Shown: in pieces, positions 35,501 through 44,000 of the stretch
Layout: every line of letters starts with the position of its first letter
How positions within the stretch are numbered: the stretch's first letter is position 1
Assembly: GCA_016841625.1 (NCBI GenBank)
Contig: JAENYU010000009.1
Coordinates: 21,109-65,880 of the forward strand
Reading direction: 5' to 3'
Source of the DNA: Methanobacteriota archaeon
Lineage (GTDB): Archaea > Halobacteriota > Methanosarcinia > Methanosarcinales > Methanosarcinaceae
DNA length: 44,772 nucleotides
The notes under the pieces: model-generated
What the model was told of the DNA's origin: nothing
Databases searched by the model: none
Seen by the model: only the letters and a program-made list of their open reading frames with translations
Made by a program: the position numbers and the translations under genes

Positions 35501-38500
35501 TTTAAAACCAGCAACTTTCGATATTACAGATTCGTCCAGTATCTCATCAATCTTTATGTCTTGAGGAAGTGGATAATCTCCGTGTAGTAATTTGTTTTCT
35601 AATGTAGTCGGATTTCCACTATTATTACTAAATATTTTCAATTTATGAATCGTACTAAGATTTTCATTATTTAATTCAGCTTTTTTTTCTAAAATTAATC
35701 TATACAAAATTTCAAGATAATGTTTATTCAATACAAAATTGCGTTTTCCTACATCATCTATTACGTACTCAAGGATATTTTTGAGGTTAACTACTTTGAC
35801 AAGATCATACTTACGAGCCACATTTTCCACTTCAGTTTGCATGATCTCTAATCCATGCATTGAAGCGAACTCTTTTTCAGCAGAAGTAGCATATAAGTAA
35901 ATGAATTCATTGTAAGGATAGTAATAATTATTATTGTTACAATATATTAATTTAGTTTTTTTGAGGACCAGATTAATCTCCTTTAGACGTGTAGATTTTC
36001 CAATTTTGGGATAGTACTCATTTAACTCTTTTATTAAATCCAGCTTTCTGCCCGTGTCTATTAAATTATTTTCGAAAATACTTATAAAATAATTTTTAAC
36101 AAACACGTCAAAAGTTAGATCCTCAACCCCGAAATGATCCTTAAGAATTTTTTCTTTAAAAGAGGGCACTGAACGGATCAACTTTACATCCAATACTTTA
36201 GCCATTCCAAATCTATCATTGTAGCTACTTTTTAGGAATACCTTTTTTTCATTATTTTCCAGACAACACAAATTTGATTCAACGTCTACAAAAATGGGTA
36301 GTTTTCTAATCCTATTTTTCAGACCATTCTCAGACAACTGTATGGAATTTTCCAATATTATTTTGTATAACAATACAAGAAACTCCACTTCGAATTTTTC
36401 TTCATTTTTAGCGGATATTTCCACGAACTCAACAATATTTTTTAACTTCAAGCGGTTATAAGAAGTATATTTTTTGATTTCATCTAGTATATCAGGATCC
36501 AGAGACTCGATTTTATACCGTGCAGCAAACTTCTTTTCTGAAGTTGAATCTAAATTTAAAACAAATACTTCATTGTTTTTCCACGGATATAGCAAATTAT
36601 TTGAACTGAGAATTATCGGTAATTTTTCAAAATCTATATAAGAAGATCCTATGGAGTTATATTGCTTATCTTTTGGACCATATATTTCATTTTTATGTTT
36701 TATGTATCCTTTATTTTTGAATTTGCCCGAATTTTTCAAATATAAATCTAAGAAATCAATCACAGAAATGAGTTTTTCTTTGGTATTCAGATAAGCTACT
36801 GAATCCTCAAGCTTTACAGGAAAATTGCTAGTCTCAAAATCTTTTAATATCTTTGCTACAAGATCAAAATCCGAAAATTTTTTAAAAATTCGTAGAGTAT
36901 TTGAGAGAAGGTACTCAAATTCATTTAAAATGTCACTATCAATTTCGGGTAGATCAAAGTCCGACTTGAAAGGTAAAATTTCATCAGGAAGTGTATAAAA
37001 TTTGCAGACCTCTGCATTAATCAATCTACCTTTATTGGTAAGGAATATATTGAGGCTGCTTATTTCGCTTTTACGTCTTTTCACGTCTTCTCTCTTGTAT
37101 TCAAGGTAGTGAAATATACTTTTAAGTTCCTCTTTACTACTAAAAAATGATTTCTCCAGTTCAACATCATCCGGAATACTTTTAAGTTCATTAAGTAGAT
37201 CACTTAGGCCAAATTCTTTCATACCCAATTCTTTAAACAAAGGTAAAAAATTAAGATCCTCTTGAGGGACTACTAAGAAATTAACTTTACGTAGAAATGG
37301 AAGTAAATATTTTTCTTCAGTGTACTTTACTTTATTAGCAGAAAGCCATTTTCCCTGTAAGAAAATAATATTGGACCTTGAGGTCTTCAATAAACTGAGA
37401 TAATTTTCAGAATATTTTTTGAAAAATGTATTATCCTTGATTAAAAACGAACTAAGTAGGTTATAGAAAGATGTCTTAGGAAGATCTTTTTTTAGGTCCT
37501 CCGTAATAGACATAAGCATATCAGAAACAAAACTAAATATTTTAAGGTTGTATTTTCCTCTTAAGTCATCCTTCTCCTTGATTATATGTTTTCTACTGGT
37601 ATCCGGCCAGAAATCACAGTTTAAATCAAACCGGCATCCTATGTAATCCGAAGTAGGAAAGGTACAAAAAATGCGCCCGTTTTTAAGAGATTCTTTATTT
37701 ACGGTAATGGAAAGTAAAAGCGGTTTTTTTCGCGCAACCTTACACTTGTATTCTTCTGTAAAATATTTATCTATATTTTGAGTATAGACCGAAAAAGGAA
37801 GAATCTTTTTAGAATTATATGAATTAGTTACGATTATTGTTCGTTCTTCTTTAATTATTTCATCTGGTGAAACACTTATATTTTCTAGTATCTTCTTTTT
37901 TATTTCGATTTTCTGTTTAAGTTTTCCGTTGTCTAGAATTTCGATTGTAGTAACATTATTTAAAAAATGTATATCCTTATAAATAGAATCTATGGTTTCC
38001 TCTTGAAAATCCAATAAGTTTTCTTCAGTAAGCGTAACAGCATCAATTTTGTTCCCAGAATCAGTCGATGTTTTCCTCCAAAAAAATTCAAACTCTGTTA
38101 TATTTATATCCATATAACGAGGGTTTTCATAAGGAATCCAATCCAATGTACTTAACTCGAACTTCTTAGATTTTCCTTTTGAATGTATTTTTAAATCATC
38201 GCATATCTTGAAAACTGAAGTAAATCCTATTCCAAATCTTCCTGTACTATTTGGATCATTCTCCTTATTCCCAGAAGCTATCTCCTCTATTTTTTCCCAA
38301 TCATTATTATTAAAGGAAGTATTATTTCTCAAAATGAGCATTTCGTCTCTAAAATCTATAATTATTTTAACGCTTTCTCCTCTTGAAGAATCATCCGAAT
38401 TTTGAATAAGTTCTTTTATAAGATATACAAAACCTGAATAAGCAACAAGATTTTGTTTGATCTGGTTATGAATATTAGTCCTGTACCTAGTAGCTTCATT

Positions 38501-38524
38501 GCGTAGAAGTTTACCTTCTGACAT
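32528..38524 (-). CDS. Giant sacsin/Hsp90-like (GHKL) ATPase protein with C-terminal zinc finger
   Basis: 1998 residues, no signal peptide or membrane helix. Residues 1-200 carry a GHKL ATPase of the sacsin type: E38 and N42 in KELIQNSDD (N box) and STGRFGIGFTSVF (93-105, lid and G2 box). The G1 box reads ILRNNTSF where sacsins usually have a HNG-type motif, so it is degenerate. The middle (about 350-1550) has at least two long related modules, seen in FGVEDLTFDVFVKNYFISIF and FNLKLLDYETFIVNYFKVIF, each followed by a KELN/KELY helix and an IYC/VYC strand. Residues 1600-1880 are acidic and Ser/Thr-rich. A zinc finger follows with C1895, C1898, C1933, C1935 and H1938 (CQIC, CLCSYH), akin to a degenerate HNH-like finger. 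ATG 38524 overlaps the helicase gene end by 14 bases; GGAGG lies 8 bases upstream. The DNA is far richer in A+T than its neighbours. Proposed role: effector or regulator of a defence system. Confidence 0.75.
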   Translation of the reverse strand: MSEGKLLRNEATRYRTNIHNQIKQNLVAYSGFVYLIKELIQNSDDSSRGESVKIIIDFRDEMLILRNNTSFNNNDWEKIEEIASGNKENDPNSTGRFGIGFTSVFKICDDLKIHSKGKSKKFELSTLDWIPYENPRYMDINITEFEFFWRKTSTDSGNKIDAVTLTEENLLDFQEETIDSIYKDIHFLNNVTTIEILDNGKLKQKIEIKKKILENISVSPDEIIKEERTIIVTNSYNSKKILPFSVYTQNIDKYFTEEYKCKVARKKPLLLSITVNKESLKNGRIFCTFPTSDYIGCRFDLNCDFWPDTSRKHIIKEKDDLRGKYNLKIFSFVSDMLMSITEDLKKDLPKTSFYNLLSSFLIKDNTFFKKYSENYLSLLKTSRSNIIFLQGKWLSANKVKYTEEKYLLPFLRKVNFLVVPQEDLNFLPLFKELGMKEFGLSDLLNELKSIPDDVELEKSFFSSKEELKSIFHYLEYKREDVKRRKSEISSLNIFLTNKGRLINAEVCKFYTLPDEILPFKSDFDLPEIDSDILNEFEYLLSNTLRIFKKFSDFDLVAKILKDFETSNFPVKLEDSVAYLNTKEKLISVIDFLDLYLKNSGKFKNKGYIKHKNEIYGPKDKQYNSIGSSYIDFEKLPIILSSNNLLYPWKNNEVFVLNLDSTSEKKFAARYKIESLDPDILDEIKKYTSYNRLKLKNIVEFVEISAKNEEKFEVEFLVLLYKIILENSIQLSENGLKNRIRKLPIFVDVESNLCCLENNEKKVFLKSSYNDRFGMAKVLDVKLIRSVPSFKEKILKDHFGVEDLTFDVFVKNYFISIFENNLIDTGRKLDLIKELNEYYPKIGKSTRLKEINLVLKKTKLIYCNNNNYYYPYNEFIYLYATSAEKEFASMHGLEIMQTEVENVARKYDLVKVVNLKNILEYVIDDVGKRNFVLNKHYLEILYRLILEKKAELNNENLSTIHKLKIFSNNSGNPTTLENKLLHGDYPLPQDIKIDEILDESVISKVAGFKEKVLIGIFNLKLLDYETFIVNYFKVIFANNNINKEVKRNLFKELYTRFAKLEENNLFHSIKNTLVNSKIVYCQDGDFHYPRCKNLFIKSELVDEIFGEDYLYPYFDMNKYKHIFKELGVKESVEPHLIVDFIKESISNVEVNSQLINKMKRVFISINRHWDDFVLNVEDFSPLSNLEWLPASNSSNRLYKPSELYTQNSRQNTRPYLEHLDDVKYLDINDADLKEKDYRRGIKVEFLKILKLNKTDQIPVSMLIDNIEAASKNNRLLTTKMNFLNIYELLNNKINHVEIFRLNTFPSFQIIYTDNGKPLYFKPSEIFKRDLQFLFGTEYFGYLNSKYVAKCENLLNKLGVLEEPNVDNVKSLLEKINKKYEPDNLNVSSENDRSIIINCLEYLDKHLDYTEEIFVTELRKLPIFCNNNNLLLSADSCILEDNPILCQQFGDALSDYFIKLNVKYSGLIERLEIRGLTQLIKKEMQIHPDPLKMRLHSNFTQKMQNVSKLMPRIKAGNRELDTNKWLNVKQEIEVYTYDHLCVSRYIDWNHKRYDSNIDSVNCYLEIENGVLNIIYVKVHNHEIQKSLAYELFEEMHPNINQNFMGIILMLLRANSYDEMDENLTDSLYPVLENADSTVKSNRIIDEGSFEDTDSQNNSLIYGEGTTEEVTLSYSDTFVENSGPLDISASNKEDVVDLKATEASIVKGQKTTEETVTIEADNAIEKVNVFDTTGQSINMSVLNHNNDIQKTSDQIRDGNNINSVTQCLTSFDDDRENDFVSPTNDEGEEAVTVGRTTSPTKRTNFGKKLEEKYHLRDSASLKYENDFEVSPFSVLEDNTPISLEEKETIKEKTKKEIFHSVERSSSDNESRGYSSRLDPNVDDEIADAEVRMWYKGKCQICERTFKKEGANENFSEVTKLLETKEQGVTHTANKVCLCSYHASILKKGRVYINFDNLVNTKLDITIYGEYENGYRDKNCHIKYNEIHFLQLKALLALNSDS

Positions 38525-41500
38525 TTAAGTAGCCTCCAGAGATTAATTCATGGCTAACTATGACCCTTTTATTGGCTTCAAGTCCAACCCGTTTATTTTC
38601 AAAGTTTCTCATTAGATTGAGCTTCTGGCTTCCCTTCATTCTCAAAATCTTTTCCGTATTTTTATCAGGATCATTATTGAGTTTTCTGATCGTCTCATTA
38701 ATAGTTTGAATTTTAATCTCAAAGGTTTGTTGTAGACTGCTTAAACGATCATTGATCAGAGATTCGTTAGCCTCTTTTAGATCAATCTCCTTCTGTTTTT
38801 TTATTGAAATCACATAGTTCTCAGAGACCTCCTCACATACTTTTATGTGCTCTGAACTGATCTCAGTATATTCCAATAGATCATCCGAATTTTTCAGGAT
38901 ATGAAAGAGTTTTTCTGAATACTCTCTATTAACTATGTGAAAATGAATATCCACAACAACTGGTACAAAAATAAGTGATTTTGTGAAAGCGGAGATTTCA
39001 AGTAAATATATAAAGAATAAGTAATTCTGTTCTGTAATTCCTTCTTCTAGTGAAACATCTTGCCAAGTAATACAGCAAGCATTTTTTAACTTATCTTCAT
39101 TTTTGTAATTCTGGATTATGCTTTTTATCAGAGGATGCCTGAAGGTAATAAATTCAATAGAAGAATTGGAATTTGCAACCCTATAATCAAAAGTAATTTG
39201 GAAAGAATCTTGAGTCACCAGATCCATAAATCTTTCCATAAACTCACTATTTTGACCCTTCTTTTGTAGATAGTCCTTAATAAAATTTTGAAATTCAGGG
39301 TCAAGTTTAAGTTTGTATATCTCTTTTTCCTTTGTGGAAGGAATAAGCTTAGATTTTGGGTACTTTTCATCAATAAAGGAAGAAACGAGATTAATAATTT
39401 CCGAAGATGTTATGAACTTTTCATTTTTCATAATGTCTGATACCTGTTCCGTAAAATAATTATCCTGGCCTATGAATTTGCTTCTTTCTTTATCAAATAG
39501 CTCAAGTTCTTGTTTTTTCTTTTCAATAACAAGAGCAATTTTATCAGCTCTCTCTTTTTGTTGCTCTGGAGTTAGTTTAGTGTTGAAGATTTCTGTTGTT
39601 AGTTGCTTGATCTCACTACCGAGAATTGGTTCCAGCTCTCCAACATATTGTTCAAAGACCCCTATCCTGTTACATAATCTCAAGAATATATCGGATTCAA
39701 TTGTGTTTTCAATAGAGAAATTATATATATGGATCTTTGAACTTGTCTGGCCATATCTATCCAATCTTCCAATTCGTTGCTCTATTTTCATAGGATTCCA
39801 GGGCAAGTCGTAGTTGAAAATGCAATTACAAAATTGCATATCTAGTCCTTCTCCACCTACGTCAGAAGAAAGGAGAATTTGATAACCGTCTGGCTTTGAA
39901 AAATTTTCGATTATATATTCTCTTTCAATGAAAGGAACATCTCCATCTATTCTTGCAATGTAAAAACCGCATTCTTTCAATAATAATTCCAAATGTTTAA
40001 GAGTTCGTTTAAAAAAAGAGAAAATTATTACTTTTTTAACCTCTCCATTATCAAGAACTTTTGTAATCGCTTTTATAAACTCACGAGTCTTGGAGTCTTG
40101 TTGGTTAAGATTATTTTCTGCAAAAAGTATTAATTCTTTAATTTTTGGAAGATCACTGTCACTTAATTTAAGTTTCTGATCTAAGAATGATTCATCATCG
40201 AAATCTTCAATATCTAGCTTAAGTTCCCTACTATAGCATATGTCTTTAAGGTAACTTATGGTAGCTGGTATGCAACTTGCAACCTGTCGGCATGGCATTT
40301 GAAGTAAGAATCCAGCAGGACAACCAGGATGCATGTTCAAAAACAGATCTGAAACTCTATTGTAGAATTCTCTCTCAATATTACTGAATTCAACTTTTAT
40401 CGTGATTGGTTCTCTTAAAGGAAATTCCATTGAGATTTCGTTTTTCTTAGTTCTAGTGTATATATGAGATAACACATTTAATTCACTAAGTTTACGCTGC
40501 AAATTTACAACGTCGTCATTTCCAAGATCATACTTCAAGTTTAGTAAGTCAACGCAGAAATTGTAATTTGGATTTGATAGAAATCTTTCTCTTTGACTTG
40601 TAGCTTCTACATTCTGTAATGATTCCAAGATTGATCTCGGAGAATACTTTTTTGAGATTTTCATGAGAGCAAGATTAATATGTTCATTTGGTTTGACCTG
40701 CTCTTCAAACGTACTAAAATTATCAAATTCTTCTGGAAGCATTATATTGAAAAGATTAAACAAATCTTTATTGCCAAGTTGGAGTGGGGTAGCTGAAAGC
40801 AACAACATTCCTTCAGAACTCAATGATAGAATTTTCCCAAGTTCATTACTTTTTGTCCCTTCATTTCTCATGTGATGTGCTTCATCAATGATTATCAGAT
40901 CCCAAGGAATCTGTAGTCTTTCAAGTTCTTTTAAAATTTCGTCACTTCTAAGTGATTGGATTGAAACTATTCCCTTTAAAGACACACCATTTGGATATTT
41001 TTCATACTTCCTGAAAAATAATTTCATTATTCGTGAATCAATTATTGCAAAATCTTCATTGAACCGTTTTTTAAACTCTCTTTGCCATTTATATCGTAAA
41101 GAAGAAGGACACACTACCAAAATATTTTTCAAATTATGCCGAGAGAGTAACTCGGTATAAACAATACCTGCTTCAATAGTCTTTCCTACACCAACTTCGT
41201 CAGCAATCAACAACCTTTGGTATGGTGAGCCGAGATATTTTAATAAAGGTTTAAACTGATGAACCTGAAACTCTGTTCTTGAAGACAAAAAAGAGTATAG
41301 GTTATTTGAAAGAGGACGTTCAACTTTAATATACGTAAGATAACTAGTGAAGTCTTTGAGATATGCAAAATTCCTTTTTTGAAGTGTTGTTATTACATCA
41401 GCTTTCTTTGCTTTTGCTGGCTCCAAGCTTTCTTCAGAGTAAGTTTTATGCGAATCGCCAATGAAAAGAACATAGTAAATATCTCCATTGATATTTTTTG

Positions 41501-41576
41501 GCTTCTCGCATATTACACCTACTCGATCAGTATTAACTAGTCTTACAACTTCTCCAAGTTTGAATTTTGGCATCAT
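38511..41576 (-). CDS. SNF2/RapA-type superfamily 2 helicase
   Basis: 1021 residues, cytoplasmic. A short N-terminal SH3-like part (LGEVVRLVNTDRVGVI) is followed by a full SNF2-type motor: ADEVGVGKTIEAG with GVGKT 129-133 (Walker A), DEAHH 231-235 (Walker B), SATPLQ 261-266, SSDVGGEGLDMQ near 570-581 and QRIGRLDRYGQ 600-610 (arginine fingers). The order and spacing resemble RapA/HepA and DrmD of DISARM. The last about 380 residues include a charged coiled-coil region (KKKQELELFDKERSKF, TIRKLNNDPDKN) and have no domain I can name. No nuclease motif is visible. It is the first gene of a two-gene unit: its stop codon lies inside the start of the giant ATPase gene. It probably moves on DNA, or on protein-DNA complexes, using ATP. 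Confidence 0.85.
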   Translation of the reverse strand: MMPKFKLGEVVRLVNTDRVGVICEKPKNINGDIYYVLFIGDSHKTYSEESLEPAKAKKADVITTLQKRNFAYLKDFTSYLTYIKVERPLSNNLYSFLSSRTEFQVHQFKPLLKYLGSPYQRLLIADEVGVGKTIEAGIVYTELLSRHNLKNILVVCPSSLRYKWQREFKKRFNEDFAIIDSRIMKLFFRKYEKYPNGVSLKGIVSIQSLRSDEILKELERLQIPWDLIIIDEAHHMRNEGTKSNELGKILSLSSEGMLLLSATPLQLGNKDLFNLFNIMLPEEFDNFSTFEEQVKPNEHINLALMKISKKYSPRSILESLQNVEATSQRERFLSNPNYNFCVDLLNLKYDLGNDDVVNLQRKLSELNVLSHIYTRTKKNEISMEFPLREPITIKVEFSNIEREFYNRVSDLFLNMHPGCPAGFLLQMPCRQVASCIPATISYLKDICYSRELKLDIEDFDDESFLDQKLKLSDSDLPKIKELILFAENNLNQQDSKTREFIKAITKVLDNGEVKKVIIFSFFKRTLKHLELLLKECGFYIARIDGDVPFIEREYIIENFSKPDGYQILLSSDVGGEGLDMQFCNCIFNYDLPWNPMKIEQRIGRLDRYGQTSSKIHIYNFSIENTIESDIFLRLCNRIGVFEQYVGELEPILGSEIKQLTTEIFNTKLTPEQQKERADKIALVIEKKKQELELFDKERSKFIGQDNYFTEQVSDIMKNEKFITSSEIINLVSSFIDEKYPKSKLIPSTKEKEIYKLKLDPEFQNFIKDYLQKKGQNSEFMERFMDLVTQDSFQITFDYRVANSNSSIEFITFRHPLIKSIIQNYKNEDKLKNACCITWQDVSLEEGITEQNYLFFIYLLEISAFTKSLIFVPVVVDIHFHIVNREYSEKLFHILKNSDDLLEYTEISSEHIKVCEEVSENYVISIKKQKEIDLKEANESLINDRLSSLQQTFEIKIQTINETIRKLNNDPDKNTEKILRMKGSQKLNLMRNFENKRVGLEANKRVIVSHELISGGYLNVRR

Positions 41577-41932
41577 GTAATTAAATCCCTAACTAATTGA
41601 TTATTTAGAAAAACTCAATAATTGTTATAAGTAATATTCATTTTTATATAGATAACTTGTGAAACATTAAGCAAAAGAACAATAGAAGATTTTGAATAAT
41701 CTCTATTTTTTAAAAGATCCTCATAAAATATTTAAAAAGATTTATTTGGCAAGCCGGCCTTACGCCAGGAGGTCGGAACAACGGGAGAGGGGGAATTCCA
41801 GTTGAACAGGTCTGAACTCAAGCTTTCAAGAAGGACGCATTTGTTAATCCCAAAATCAGAAGGCTGCATGAAAATACCTATTTATCCCCCGAACCCAATT
41901 TCTTAAAGGGAAGATCAACCGGGGTCTAATTT
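41577..41932. other. Divergent region between helicase and ABC genes
   Basis: About 355 bases. The part next to the helicase is very A+T-rich and holds its promoter. The part next to the ABC gene is G+C-richer (GCCGGCCTTACGCCAGGAGG near 41755-41774) with no clear TATA box. The composition changes between about 41700 and 41760, and this may mark one edge of the acquired segment. GGGGT at 41921-41925 serves the TTG start of the ABC gene. Confidence 0.5.
41641..41650 (-). promoter_or_regulatory. TATA box of the helicase-ATPase unit
   Basis: On the minus strand TATATAAAAA stands 65 bases before ATG 41576. Transcription would begin near 41616 and give a leader of about 40 bases. This is the only strong box before the two-gene unit. 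Confidence 0.6.
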
Positions 41933-42931
41933 TTGGCAGTAGATATTTCAGGCAACACAATCGAAGTAGAAAATCTCGAACACTCTTTTGGCGACGTAAA
42001 GGCCGTAGACGGGATCAGTTTTACTGTCCGGAAAGGCGAGATTTTCTCATTTCTGGGCCCAAACGGGGCAGGAAAAAGCACGGTAATCAATATCCTGACC
42101 ACTCTCCTGAGACTCCAGAAAGGGACTGCAAAGGTTGCCGGGCATGACGTGGAAAAGGAGCCCGAAAAGGTGCGGGAATCCATCGGAATTGTCTTTCAGG
42201 AACTGACCCTTGACCGGGACATGACCGTGCGAGAGACCCTGGAATACCACGGCAGGCTCTATTCCATGCCAAAGGAAGAACGGAGGAGGCGGACTGAAGA
42301 ACTGCTCCGGCTTGTCCAGCTTGAGGGAAAGGGGGATACCCGGACAAAGTACCTGAGTGGGGGAATGAAAAGGAGGCTCGAGATTGCCAGGGGGCTTATG
42401 ACACGCCCGAAAGTGCTTTTCATGGACGAGCCGACAATTGGCCTCGACCCCCAGACCAGGATCAGGATCTGGGAATACGTGCGGGAGATAAACCGGGAGG
42501 GGACCACCATTTTCCTTACCACCCACTACATGGACGAAGCCGACCAGCTCAGCGACAGGATCAGCATTATCGACCACGGGAAAATCATAATCACAGGCAA
42601 GTCCTGGGAACTGAAAAACAAACTTGGCCAGGACCTTATTTATCTTGAAAGCAGCGATAACCGGGCGGCTGCGGAGATGCTCAGGGAACTTGGCAGCGTA
42701 AAGGAAATCACCGAAAAACCAAAGGGCCTGGTGCTCATGCTCAGCGGGGACGGGACCCACCTGCTCCCGAAGCTCATGGAAATGCTTACCGGAAGAGGGA
42801 TTGCGATTACGACCGTAAACCTGAAAAAGCCATCTATGGATGACGTTTTTGTCCATTATACAGGCAGGGAATTAAGGGATGAGGGAGCAGAAAAGCTGTC
42901 CTCGGCGATCATAAGGGCAGGGAAGCGCTGA
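41933..42931 (+). CDS. ABC exporter ATP-binding subunit (DrrA-like)
   Basis: 332 residues. Walker A GPNGAGKST (42-50), Q-loop FQE (88-90), signature LSGGMKRRLE (141-150), Walker B VLFMDEP (161-167) and switch H198 are all intact. The C-terminal about 90 residues fit the DUF4162 tail of the daunorubicin-resistance (DrrA) group. No ATG is present at the start: TTG 41933 is preceded by GGGGT and gives the normal beginning AVDISGNTIEVENLEHSFG. With the permease at 43040-43876 it would form an ABC-2 type exporter for a drug, lipid or polymer; the substrate is unknown. Confidence 0.92.
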   Translation: MAVDISGNTIEVENLEHSFGDVKAVDGISFTVRKGEIFSFLGPNGAGKSTVINILTTLLRLQKGTAKVAGHDVEKEPEKVRESIGIVFQELTLDRDMTVRETLEYHGRLYSMPKEERRRRTEELLRLVQLEGKGDTRTKYLSGGMKRRLEIARGLMTRPKVLFMDEPTIGLDPQTRIRIWEYVREINREGTTIFLTTHYMDEADQLSDRISIIDHGKIIITGKSWELKNKLGQDLIYLESSDNRAAAEMLRELGSVKEITEKPKGLVLMLSGDGTHLLPKLMEMLTGRGIAITTVNLKKPSMDDVFVHYTGRELRDEGAEKLSSAIIRAGKR

Positions 42932-42980
42932 AAGTCAACTACCCCTGAGATAAAAACTAAGGGGTTTCCGCGGAGGGATT

Positions 42981-43043
42981 ATGAAAAGGGAAAAGGGATT
43001 GAAAGCAGGGTTTATAGTGATAGCGGGAGGCTGCAGGCTATGA
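42981..43043 (+). CDS. Possible 20-residue peptide coupled to the permease start
   Basis: ATG 42981 has a strong ribosome site, GGAGGG, four bases upstream. The frame encodes 20 residues (MKREKGLKAGFIVIAGGCRL) and its TGA overlaps the permease start as ATGA at 43040-43043. The codons contain the permease ribosome site GGGAGG. It may be a small leader peptide that couples translation of the permease to the upstream gene, or chance. Confidence 0.35.
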   Translation: MKREKGLKAGFIVIAGGCRL

Positions 43044-43876
43044 ATACGGGCTTTCTTACCATCTACTGGCGGGATATGTTAAGGTTCGTCCGGTTCAGGA
43101 CCCTCCTCTTCACCTCCCTTGTGCAGCCGGCTCTCTGGCTGGCTTTTTTCGGGGTTGCGATGTCCAATAACTTTGACAGGCTGACTGCGACTCTCCCAAC
43201 CATTCCGGGGGTCCCGACGGTCGGCTACCTGACCTTCATAGGGGCAGGGGTTATTGCCATGACCACGCTTTTTACCAGCCTCTTCGGGGGAACCGTGCTG
43301 CTCTTTGACAAGAACTGGGGGCTTATGCGAGAAACCCTCTCAAGCCCGCTTCCGAGGATCCACATCATAATAGGCATCGGGCTTTCAGGAATGACGAAGT
43401 CCTTCATCCAGGCTACGGTCATCATGCTCTTCGGACTCTTGATCGGGGTCCGGTTTTTTGACGGGTATACCTTATCCCAGACCCTTGTCTCGGTGTTCGG
43501 GATCCTGGTCTTTGTAGGGGTTTTCTCTCTCGGTTTTCTCTTTCTTTCAGGAGCGATTGCTATCAGCATGGAAAGCCCGGAAGGGATGCAGGCGGTGATA
43601 ACCCTGCTAACCATGCCCTTCTTTTTCACCAGCAACGCACTTTACCCCGTGGAATCCTTTCCCCCGCTGCTCCGGGTCCTCTCAACGGTCAACCCTTTGA
43701 CCCACCTGGTCAGTGGGATCAGGTATTTTGCCATAGGGAATAACTTCTCTGCGATCGGGATTCAATATGTGTATACCCCGAACGACATTCTTGTTTCTTT
43801 CCTGGCCCTGCTTACTTTTGCCGCAATAATGTTTCTTATTGCAAGGTGGAGATTCGGCAAGGTGACTGTGACATGA
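43040..43876 (+). CDS. ABC-2 type permease (DrrB-like)
   Basis: 278 residues with six membrane helices (for example YLTFIGAGVIAMTTLFTSLFGG, LISVFG-like helix LVSVFGILVFVGVFSLGFLF, and LLTFAAIMFLIA near the end). The ABC-2 core motif NPLTHLVSGIRYF follows the fifth helix. GGGAGG lies 10 bases before the ATG. It follows the ATP-binding subunit on the same strand, with a 108-base gap, and would form the export channel with it. Confidence 0.92.
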   Translation: MNTGFLTIYWRDMLRFVRFRTLLFTSLVQPALWLAFFGVAMSNNFDRLTATLPTIPGVPTVGYLTFIGAGVIAMTTLFTSLFGGTVLLFDKNWGLMRETLSSPLPRIHIIIGIGLSGMTKSFIQATVIMLFGLLIGVRFFDGYTLSQTLVSVFGILVFVGVFSLGFLFLSGAIAISMESPEGMQAVITLLTMPFFFTSNALYPVESFPPLLRVLSTVNPLTHLVSGIRYFAIGNNFSAIGIQYVYTPNDILVSFLALLTFAAIMFLIARWRFGKVTVT

Positions 43877-44000
43877 GGAAATAAACTGAAAAAGGAAACT
43901 GAAAAAGGAAACGGGACATCTGAAATTCAGTACGGATGACACAGGATATCCAATTTATTCCATTCTGTCCAGGAAAAAGCATAATGTGGAGGGGAAAAGT

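Noticed and set aside
38511-38524. Overlap of helicase and ATPase genes as a sign of a frameshifted single gene
   Set aside because: Each gene has its own complete domains, and the second has a proper ribosome site (GGAGG) and ATG, so normal coupling is the simpler reading.
41751-41810. G+C-rich block (GCCGGCCTTACGCCAGGAGG) as a tRNA or attachment site
   Set aside because: It does not fold into a cloverleaf, and I see no matching copy at the other edge of the acquired segment near 32.4-32.5 kb.
42047-42856. 269-codon minus-strand frame opposite the ABC gene
   Set aside because: It is a shadow of a gene with complete ABC motifs on the plus strand.
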